From positions 1 through 12,702 of the forward strand of contig URTG01000031.1 in NCBI GenBank assembly GCA_900550705.1: DNA of 12,702 nucleotides, given 5' to 3'. The notes beneath the pieces are model-generated. The model was given only the letters and a program-made list of their open reading frames with translations, had not been told where the DNA came from and did no database searches. The position numbers and the translations under genes are program-made. Origin of the DNA: an uncultured Eubacteriales bacterium. Lineage in GTDB: Bacteria > Bacillota > Clostridia > Oscillospirales > Oscillospiraceae. This document shows positions 1 to 9,400 of this stretch, piece by piece (the stretch's first letter is position 1; the number at the start of each line of letters is the position of its first letter).

Positions 1-22
1 TAAAATGTTAGTGATTTAAGAA

Positions 23-47
23 AAAGGGGACCCTGATGGTCCCCTTT
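23..47. terminator. Bidirectional-looking stem-loop, probable terminator of a flanking gene
   Basis: A perfect 10-bp inverted repeat (AAAGGGGACC, 5-nt loop, GGTCCCCTTT). On the + strand it is followed only by TTTC. On the - strand it is followed by a run of five T (positions 25 to 21), so it would work better for leftward transcription, or as a weak terminator for a gene lying left of the window. No gene is visible on either side within 1-151. Confidence 0.6.
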
Positions 48-101
48 CAAACTATCCCTCCTTCCGAACCCTTTGGCTGGAAGGACTTTTTCGACAGCCT
101 G

Positions 102-131
102 AAACATTTTATTGGCGAAGTTAAAATGTTT
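102..131. repeat. AT-rich 10-bp inverted repeat upstream of the promoter
   Basis: AAACATTTTA at 102-111 and its exact complement TAAAATGTTT at 122-131, with a 10-nt loop and a T run at 129-133. It could be a weak second terminator insulating the pilin promoter from upstream transcription, or a protein-binding operator about 20 bp upstream of the -35 element. Positions 1-9 (TAAAATGTT) repeat the right arm directly. The sequence does not decide between these roles. Confidence 0.45.
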
Positions 132-151
132 TTAAAAATCTTTGCGCTGCC

Positions 152-180
152 TTGACGGAGAAAGGAAAAATTGCTACAAT
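152..180 (+). promoter_or_regulatory. Sigma-A-type promoter for the pilin operon
   Basis: TTGACG at 152-157 (one mismatch to TTGACA), a 17-bp spacer, and TACAAT at 175-180 (one mismatch to TATAAT). Spacing is optimal, and the expected start of transcription near 186-188 lies just upstream of the riboswitch leader. It is the only good promoter seen on the + strand ahead of the giant gene, so it probably drives the operon. Confidence 0.8.
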
Positions 181-225
181 AAGCGCGAAAAGTTTATGAG
201 GCGGCAAACCGCTGGCCGCCCGGAC

Positions 226-308
226 ATTCTGGCAAACCCGTCGAAAGGCGGGGACGCAAAGCTCGGTGTCTAAGGTGGGGAGACCCGCTAAGATCGACTC
301 GCTGCAAT
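226..308 (+). ncRNA. Class I cyclic-di-GMP riboswitch aptamer (GEMM-I)
   Basis: The leader carries the hallmark order of the GEMM-I aptamer. GGCAAACC (231-238) runs into a stem CCCGTC/GGCGGG closed by a GAAA tetraloop (243-246), then GGACGCAAAGC (252-262), then a CTAAGG segment (270-275), a second stem GTGGG/CCCGC with a GAGA loop (280-283), and TAAGAT (289-294). GGCAAACC, the GAAA loop and GACGCAAAGC are the family's most diagnostic elements; in the family the tetraloop docks on the second helix. The closing P1 helix is weak by eye: 226-233 can pair with 301-308, with one mismatch and two wobble pairs. This class binds c-di-GMP and often controls motility, pilus and surface-protein genes. 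The call is firm; the exact boundaries are approximate. Confidence 0.9.
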
Positions 309-346
309 TTACAGCATGGCAAAGCCCTGTAAATTGCAGCTTTTTT
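301..346 (+). terminator. Intrinsic terminator, expression platform of the riboswitch
   Basis: A perfect 14-bp stem pairs 301-314 (GCTGCAATTTACAG) with 327-340 (CTGTAAATTGCAGC). The hairpin is extended inside by GGC/GCC around an AAA loop and is followed by six T (341-346). It lies between the aptamer and the coding region, so transcription must pass it to reach the pilin gene. Its 5' arm includes the bases expected to form the 3' side of aptamer helix P1. The two structures should therefore be mutually exclusive, which favours activation by ligand (inference). Confidence 0.9.
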
Positions 347-390
347 CTGGAAATTTTTGGGAAGCTCCGGCGCTCGAGGCCTCCTGCTGC

Positions 391-416
391 CTCTGCCCAC
401 TGCAACGGTGGGAGAG
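391..416 (+). promoter_or_regulatory. GC-rich leader hairpin downstream of the terminator
   Basis: CTCT-G-CCCAC (391-400) pairs with GTGGG-AGAG (408-416) around a 7-nt loop, leaving one bulged G. It sits between the terminator and the ribosome site. It could stabilise the 5' end of the read-through transcript; no specific regulator is recognised. The rest of 347-443 is GC-rich leader without a convincing gene. Confidence 0.4.
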
Positions 417-443
417 CTGGGCGCGGGCACGATTTACGATGAG

Positions 444-449
444 AGGAGG
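444..449 (+). promoter_or_regulatory. Ribosome binding site AGGAGG that decides the start of the giant pilin
   Basis: A perfect AGGAGG lies 8 nt before the ATG at 458 but only 2 nt before the in-frame ATG at 452. The spacing favours 458 as the real start. The difference is two residues at the very N-terminus of the leader, with no effect on the mature protein. Confidence 0.8.
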
Positions 450-457
450 GGATGGCG

Positions 458-3400
458 ATGGTTCGCAGAGACCGCCGCGGCTTTACGCTGGTGGAGCTGA
501 TGGTCGTGCTGGCCATTCTGGGCGTTCTGCTGGCCGCCGCCGTCCCCAGTCTGACGGCCTATCTCCATCTGGCCCAGTTCCGGCGGAACGAGTCCTATGC
601 CAAGAGCATCTACCTGTCCGCCGAGTCCACCCTGACCTATTACCGCGGCAGCGGGCAGTGGGACAGCTTTGCCCGGCAGCTGAAGGCCAAGGGCGTACAG
701 GTGGGCAAGTGGGATACCCAGCTCAAGCCCGAGCTGCACGACCGCCTCTATGCCATCCGCCTGGACGCGAAGGAATACGGCTCCGGCGATGGCCTCAGTG
801 ACGACGGCGCTCTGACGGCTCAGCTGCTGGCCAACGACACCTATGACAAGAGTACATTAAACGGCGCAATCTGTCTGGAAATTGACCTGGAATCCGGACA
901 GGTCTATTCGGCGTTTTACGGCGCGCCCTGCGACGGCCTGCGCTACGACGACGAGCCCGACAGGGGCGACGGTTGGCTGAATCTCAGCGACCGGGCCTAC
1001 GACAGCCGCAAGGCCGCCCGACTGGGCTACTACTCCGCAGACGACATGACCAACGTGGTGGACCTGGAGCTGACCAAGCTGAAAATCACCTCCATCAGTC
1101 TGGTGAACAGCGAGACCCTGAGCCTGAGCTGGTCCAGCAACTCCAAAAACCACGACCATGATGTGGTCTACCAGCTGAAATTCTTCCGGGCCGGCGACAA
1201 TACGCCGCTGCTGTCCACCAAACTGGAGCGCCCCCCCGGCCCCGCCCCCAAGCAAATCACCCTGAAGGTGGACAACCAGGGGAGCAAGGAGGACCAGTAT
1301 ACCTTCCCCCTGAGCTATGACGACGGCCGCTTTACCCTGGAGCTGGACGCTATGATGACGGCGGAGCTGGCCGGAAATGTGGCCGAGACCCCCTTTGCTC
1401 CCAAGACCAAGACCTATTTCGGTACCAGCATCACCCGCTTCGGCGGGGCCTTTACCACCCCCATGGACATCTACGCCACCGTCCGGGTCCTGCCCGCCTC
1501 GGGGAGCATCGACACCGAGTATACCGCCAGCAACGAGGCAAAATCCAACACCGCCAACACCCTGTTTACCGACGGCAGCACCGCCGCCGAGTGCGGCATC
1601 GCCGCCTTCCGGCACCTGTACAACATCCGGTATCAGAACGGCACCGGGAACCAGACCTTCCGGATTACCGCCCGGACGCTGGACTGGACCAGCGACAGCG
1701 TGACGGTCTACCAGTCCGTCACCCAGCAGGACGGGAGCGGAGCCGTGATGGGCACCCGGCTCACCCGGGTGGACGACCCCGCCTTCCCCACCGTCCCGGA
1801 GCTGGGGGAGAGCAAGACCCTGAACGGCAGCGGCGGCGGTCTGCTGAGCCGGGCGCTGACCGCCCTCACCGGCAGCAGCGCCGTGGTCCGTGTGAGGCTG
1901 GATGAGACCTCTGTTGCGCCCGCTGCGCCAGGAGGGGCGGTCTATCTGGGCCTGTTCGGCCAAAACAGCGGAACCATCACCGGGCTGAGACTGACGGCTC
2001 CGGAGGTGACCTACACCGCACGCCCGGGTCAGAGAAGCGTCCACGCCGTGGGTGCGGTGTGCGGCTATGACACCGGCAGCCTGCAGAACGTCACCGTAGA
2101 CGGCAAGGCGGTGGTCGCCGTGGACCTGAGCCAGGCGGAGCGCCGGAGCATCGGCGGCCTGGTGGGCCTGGCGAAGCCTGCGGACGGGCGCGTCCTCACC
2201 GGCCTGTCCATGGCGGGCACGGTGAACGGCACTGTTGTGCAGTCCGGCGCGGCGGCGGCCTCTATGGCGGGCATTGGCGGCATTGTGGGCTATCTCTCCC
2301 TGCCCCCGGACCGTCAGCTGTGTCAGCTGGAAAACAGCGAGAATCTGGCCAACGTCACCGGCGATTTCCGCGTGGGCGGCGTTGCGGGCTGTGTGTTGGA
2401 CAACGCCAGCAGCACCGGCGCTGCCCCGAGCACGGTGAGCCTGAAGAACTGCGCCAACCAGGGCCTGGTTCTGGGGGCGAACCGCGATTCGGACTATGTG
2501 GGCGGCATAGCCGGGTACACGGGCGGGGCCGTTCTGGAGGGCTGCACCAGCTGCTCCGGCCGGTCCACCGGCTTTGCCTACACCGCCGACCAGACCAATC
2601 TGCTCCAGGGCCGCTATGTGGGCGGCATTGTGGGCTATGGCAAGAACAGCTATATCCGCGACTGCGCCACCCAGGCGGACGGCTATATCCTGGGCGGCAG
2701 CTATGTGGGCGGCATCGCCGGGGGTCTGGCGGGCTCCACCCAGCAGTCCATCCAGAACCAGAATGTCTCCGTCACCGCCAACGCCAGCTATGTCATCGGC
2801 AACGACTATGTGGGCGGCATCGTGGGCGAAAATACCGGCAATTCCAGCATTGAAAACTGCGTCAACACCGGCGTGGTGGCGGGCTACGGCAAGTACATCG
2901 GCGGCATCTGCGGCACCAATATCCGGCGCGGCAGCGACGACAGCGGCGTCCCCACGGTGAAAAACTGCGCCAGCTATGTGTCGGACACGGACGACAGCAT
3001 TTATCAGAAGGTGCTGAAATGGAAGGCAGTGGGCAGCTGCGCCGGGGGCCTGGTGGGCTTCAACAGCGGCAAGATTATCTTCAACGACGAGGGAAACAAC
3101 ATCACCACCCGCAGTGTGTCCGGCATTGTGGTGGGCAAGGACTATGTGGGCGGCTTAGTCGGCTTTAACGCTGAGAAAGGCAATATCCAGGTCAGCTATA
3201 CCCTGCTGGGCGGCCGGGTGGCCGCCTCCGGCGACTGCGTGGGCGGGCTCATCGGCCTGAACGCCGCGGAGCAGGTGCTGACCGAAGCGCTGACCATCCA
3301 GCCCGGCAGCGTCCAGGGCCGGTATTATGTGGGCGGCGCCATCGGGGCCAACGTGGTGGAGCTGAACGGCGACCGCACGATGGCCCGCATGGTGGTGAAG

Positions 3401-6400
3401 AACCAGCTGGGCACCGTGTCCGGCCAGGCCTTCACCGGCGGTCTCATCGGCTATCACCGGACCTATGCCGACGGGCAGCTGGGCGGCAAGACGATGGAAC
3501 AATACCTGGATGCGAATAAAAATCAGCTGCTCCCGGCCATCGAGCCGGGGACCAACATCCCGAAGACGGTGCTCAAAACCACCAATTCCCATGTGCTCAC
3601 CATCACCCAGGAGGGCGGCACGGCGGCCATCAACAGCATGGGCCTCCGGGGCTACGCCTATGTGGGCGGCGTGGTGGGCGGCTGCGAGGACGGCAGCAAA
3701 CTGGTGCTGAAAAACTGCGTCAACACCGGCGGCTTTGCCATGCCCACCGTGTTTGAAAACAGCGGCCTGGCCGACGGCGTGGACGTGGCGGCCCTGCTGG
3801 GGGCGGAGGGCTATCCCGACGCGGCGCAGGCGTTGGAGGCCGAGCTGAAGCTGAACGGGACCACGCTCCGCGCCCGAATCGTGGGCGGCGTAATCGGCAT
3901 GACCGGCAGAAACCATGTGGTGGACGAGTGCAGCAACACCGGTGCCATGAACGGTCTGTCCGTGCTGGGCGGCGTGGTGGGCCTGAACGAGGGCTATATC
4001 GTCAACTGCACCCTGTCCAACAATCTGGGCGGGGCCACCCAGGACTATGTGGGCGGCATCGCGGGCCTGAATGTGGGGGCGAAGGACGAGACCGTCACCG
4101 TGAACGGGTATACCTATCATGGTACGTCCTATATCCCCGGGACCGTGTCCCACTGCGCCACCCAGGCCAATCGTACCGTCACCGGCCATGATGTGGTGGG
4201 CGGCATCGTGGGCTGCAACCTCGACGGGGGCAGAATGGAGCAAAACACCAGCAACGCCAGCGTCACCGGCCGCACCGCCGTGGGCGGCGTGGTGGGCGAA
4301 AACCAGGGCGCGCTGACCCTGTCCGGTTCGGCGGGCAGCGAGGAACGCCGGGTCACCGGCCAGAGCGGCGGCTCCGCCGTGGGCGGCGTCATCGGCCGGA
4401 ACACCGCCGGGGGCAGCCTTGCGGTCTCCGGCAGCGGGGATGTGGCCGTCACCGACGGGAAGCTCACCGTCTCCGGCACGGATGCCGTGGGCGGGGTCAT
4501 CGGTTTGAACCGGGGGACCATCAAGATGCCCGATGATGCCTACCTCACCAACCAGGCCAAGGAGGTCCGGGCCGTCAACGGCAGCGTGGGCGGCGTGATT
4601 GGCGAGCAGAACGGCGCGGCGACCCTGTCCCGGGCCAAGAACCTGGGCGACCGGGTCACTGCCCAGGCGGGCTCCGCCGGGGGCATTGTGGGCGTGAACC
4701 GGAGCGGCAACACGGTGAAGGACTGCGTGAACCAGGGCAGCGTCACCAATAACCAGGGCTATGCCGGCGGCATCGTCAGCGAGAACTACGGGACCGTCAC
4801 CGGGTGTTCCGTGGCGGCTCTTTCCGGCACCATCACCATCGGCAGCCGGGGGGCGGATGCCTCCGGGGCCATCTGCGCCGTGAACCACAGCGACAGCACA
4901 GTCACCGGCAGCGCCCCGGGCGACGGGGTGCAGTTCACCGGCACCGCCTCCATCCTGGGGGCCGTGGTGGGCGACAACTACGGCACCGTGGGAAATACAA
5001 CGGTAGAAAAACTGCCGGAATACAGCCGGGTCACCCCCAGCAGCCTCACCGTAGGCGGGGCTGTGGGGCGGAACAGCACCAAAAATTCCAAAAGCGGCAC
5101 GGTGAAGGACGTGACCGTGCGCGCGAGGTTTGAACACTTCACCAAGTACCGCTACCTGGGCGGCGTGGTGGGCGAAAACTGCGAGGATGCCCAGGTCAAG
5201 GGCAGCAGCTACACCGGCACCATCACCGAGGGCCGCAGTGCCGCCGGAAACTGCTACGGCGGCGTGGCCGGACGGAACGAGGGCGTGCTGGACGGCTGCA
5301 CCGTCTCTCAGCTGACCATCACCGCCACAGGAGCCTACACCGCCGCCTCCAACAGCACCGCCGCCCAGAAGGAGGCCCGCTCCTCCCACATCGGCGGCAT
5401 CGCGGGGAAGAACGAGACCACGGGCAAAATCGTCCGCTGTACGCTCACCGCCGGCGCGGACAAGCCCGGCACCATCACCGCGAAATATGGCATGGTGGGC
5501 GGCGTCACCGGCTACAACAAGGGCAGCATCTCTCTGTCCGGCGACGGCGACACGATGAAGGTTATGGAGTACACGAAGGCGGACGGAACGACCGGTCCGG
5601 TGGAAAAAATCAGCCAGCTGCTGAAAAAGACCGGTGGTCTGTCGGCGGATAAGACCTATCTGAGCTACACCAACTCCGTGGGCGACCTGGAGAAGGCCAA
5701 GTACAGCAACGGAACTGCCGTGATTGCCAACCGCACCATGAGGGTCAAGGTCATCGGAAACGGCAACCTGGGCGGCATTGCGGGCTACAACGCCCCCACC
5801 GGCCAGCTGGACCACTGCGTCAGCGGCAACTGGTTCCTGGAGAACAAGTCGGGCAGTCTGGGCGTGGGCACCGGCGGCATCATCGGCATGAACGAGAGCG
5901 AGAAGGACCTGACCTTCCTGGTCAACCGGGCCTTTGTGGGCCGGTATCTGTCCAGCGCCCAGACCAACCGCTTCGCCGGCGGCATCATCGGCAACCAGGT
6001 CAACAGCACCACCGAGAACTGGACCATCCGGGGCTGTGTGAACTACGGCACCGTGTATTGCTATAATTCCCACTACTCCGGCGGTATCCTGGGCCAGTGG
6101 ACCGGCAACGGCGGCACCATTCAGGACTGCTATAACTACGGCAATTTGCAGACCACCTATGGCACGAATTGGGTGGGCGCGTCCGGCGGCATCGTGGCCC
6201 AACTGTACCATGCCGCCTCCAACCAGAGCTTTAACATCCTGAGCTGCCAGAACCACGGCAGCATTTATCGGGCAAACGGAACTGGGGGAAGCGGTGCCAA
6301 CGACTCGGCGGGTATTCTGGGCAATATCACCACCTACCAGGCCAGCGACGGGGGCCAGCGCTTTACCATTCATGTGGTGGACTGCGTCAACGGCCCCAAG

Positions 6401-9400
6401 GTGAAGATCTACTCCGCGTCCATGGCGTCGGGCATTGTGGGCTTCCTGTCCTGCGATGGCCCCAATAAGGGTACGATCTCGAATTCCACCCGGAATGTGG
6501 TCATCAATCTGGACCGGTGCCGGAATTATTCGGCGGAGCTGCGTGAGGGCCAGTGGCCGTATCGCGCCGGTATCTTTGGCGACCGCTATGACAGCCGGGC
6601 GGCGGCGAATACTTATATTCAGAATTGCTACTCCGTCTTGGTGGGGTACAACGGGCAGGAAATGGTTTCTCTGAGGGGCACAAGCTCCATGAGACTGGAC
6701 AGCAGCACGGTGGGAAACAACTACTACTTCAAGGCCCAGTGGAACCTGGGACAGGTGGGCAGCGACCGCAAGAATTACAGCGGCAATCTTTCCCAGACGT
6801 ATCAGTCCGCCTGGAAGGAGCTGGTCCGCGCCGGTGTCCGGCAGGTCCACTTCGGCCAGGACGCAAAGGGCGACTGGCTGGCGATGCTGGTCGGTCCGGA
6901 CGGAGAATTTACAGAGAAGATCAATGATTTTAGCGAACACCAGACCCGTATGTACCGCGGCGCTACGACGGAAAACTCCTATCTGGACTCGCAGGGCGCA
7001 GTCCATGCCTACGACAACGGAACGCCGGTCATTGCGGCGCGAACGCTGTTCCGCCTCCCCGAGGAGTATAGGAAGTACATGGCAGCCGGAAACAACAGCA
7101 CCGGCCTGACGAATCAGATCAAGCAGGACAGCGCCTTTGACACCTACGTCCGCTCCGGCTACCACCTGCTGGAGCGCACCATATCCGACGGCAGCGCGCC
7201 GGCAAAGCCGGCAAAGCTGGCAAAGCCCAGCGGCGATGTGACAAAGCCCGGCGACGCCGTGACCGCCGTGCTGGGCCAGGACGGCAGCGTACAGGTGAGC
7301 ATCGCGGACAACAGCCGCCCCCTGTATTACGAGGGCGAGCTGTGGATGAACGGCACGGCGGCTGCCTCCGGCCTGCGCTTCATTCCCAACCAGAAGGACC
7401 AGGGCGAGTGGGACGGGTCCGGCTACCGCTCCGGCACCACCACCAGCTCCTTCCAGCTGCCGGAGTCGCTGCGGGACAAGGTCAACTCGGGTTCCGGCGT
7501 GACGCTGCGCGTCCGGGCGGTGAGCCTGGAGGAGAACGTGGCCCCCTCGGAGTGGACGGAGTGCGCGGTGGTGGACACGGCCTTCCTGCCTACCCCCAAT
7601 GTCCGGGTGCAGCTGGTCCGGTCCGGCACGAGCTATGTGTATCAGTACAGCCTGGACAATCTGAGCAGCTACGCGGCCTTCCCCAACTGGAAGGTCACGC
7701 TGACCATGGGCGGGCAGAGCATCGGCACCCTGACCGCCGCGAAGCCCACGGTCACCTTCGCCGGCAAGGGAGTCCAGGAGCTGGTGGCCACCGCCACCGC
7801 CGACCCCATCGGCGGCAAAATGCCCGCCCCGGCCACGCTGCGGGTGTCTGCCTATACGCCCGTCAAATTCCTGCCGGACTCCGGCCTGAACACGCTGGGA
7901 TTTGAGGTCACCGGCGATACGCTGGAGGACCTGGTAATCACGGCGAAGCTGGTCCCTGCGGCGGCCGCCATCAACACCCCGCCCATCTTCCGGGTGGAGC
8001 TGGTGGGCACCGTCAACGGCAAGGAGACCGTTTTTGCCTACGAGGACGTGCTGCTGGCAGCCGGTGCGGAGGTGGACGCCCACTTCCGGGATATGCCGGA
8101 GGACATCTTCACCGAGGCGACAAATCTGGGCATCCGCGCCTGGTACGCCGCCGCCGGTCTGGGTCCGGTGTATACCTATGCGCCGGTGCAGAGCGCGGAC
8201 CAGGCCAACGTGACCCTCCGCAATTATGACAAGGACGGGAGCTACAGTGAGTCCTATCTGAACAGCACCGTGCTCGCGGCCAACCAGAGCAGCCCCTTTA
8301 CCCGGCAGTACAACAACACGAACCGGGAGCTTTCCCAGTATACCGCGCTGCCCAAGCCGGTGCTGGGCGACATCACCTCTGAAATGAAGGACGGCTCCCT
8401 GTTCTACACCTTCCAGTGGGACCAGGGGACCAACGCCGCCGCAAATGCCCGCTACCGGGTGAAGCTCATCGGCGAGGCCGCCGGCAGCCAGGTGACCATC
8501 CCCACGGACTACGACGAGAGCGCCGGTGCGCGCACCCTCACCGTCAACGCCGACGACTGGAGCTATACCAACGTCACCCTGACGGTGACCCGGGTGGGCG
8601 ACGTGACCGCCAAACAAATCGGCCTGTCCGCCGCCAGGAAGTACCCCGTGCAGAGCCGCCTGGAGCGGCCCGGCCAGCCCACGGTGGAAAATGTGAACAC
8701 CAACGAGCTGAACTATCGGGTCTCCTGGCCCGCCATCAGCAATGAGACGGGCTGCACGGGCTACGCCATCCACCTTCAGTACACCGGCGACGACGGGAAC
8801 CCCGTGGACACGGTGCTGGCCACCGTGCCCGCCGACGGCAGCGCCGCATACAGCTGCGTCTGCGATTTAGAGCCGTACAGCGGCAAGGAGGTCCTCATCT
8901 ACCTGGTGGCCCTGGCGGATGCCAACCACAAGGACAGCGCCAACGGCGTCAGCTTCACCCTGGTGGTGCCGGAACGGATTGGCGTACCCACGGTGACCTG
9001 GTCCACCAACTGGACCTACGACCGGGCAAACCCCGTCTCCGCCGGCGATTTCCGCGGCGGCGGACTGAGCGTGACGGTCATCCCCCAGGACGCGGCCAGT
9101 ACCCCGCCCGGCGGCAGCACCTATTTGCTCCGGGCCAAGGTCTACGACAGCGCCGACGGCAGCGGAACGCCTGTGGCGGACTACCCCGCCTCCGGTGTGC
9201 TGGCCATGAGCGCCAACAGCGGCGGAAGCTATGTCCTGTGGCTGAACGACCTGAGCGTCCGCTATGCGGGCAAGTACATCCGGTTCCAGGCCCGAATCTC
9301 CTCCTCTGCGGGGCAGGTCAGTTCCCCCTGGGTGACCAGCGACGTCTACCGCCTGCCCGCCATGCGGCTGGATACGCCGGGGCCCATCACCGGCTCTCAG

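Noticed and set aside
316..801. A + strand frame starting in the terminator loop
   Set aside because: Its start lies inside the terminator hairpin, it has no ribosome site, and most of it overlaps the pilin module in another frame.
857..2044. A 395-codon - strand frame opposite the pilin and beta-sandwich modules
   Set aside because: Same GC-rich shadow effect. The product is low-complexity Gly/Val/Gln-rich and there is no ribosome site.
2490..5000. Regularly recurring DNA motif considered as a CRISPR-like array
   Set aside because: The recurrence is the in-frame GLUG codon pattern (YVGGIVG). Spacing varies, repeats are not identical, and the reading frame is continuous.
3155..8773. An uninterrupted 1872-codon frame on the - strand inside the giant gene
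   Set aside because: It is antisense to a clear, repeat-structured protein, has no ribosome site or promoter, and its product is Gly/His/Ala-rich without recognisable domains. GC-rich codons and the repeated GGC/GTG pattern remove stops from the opposite strand.
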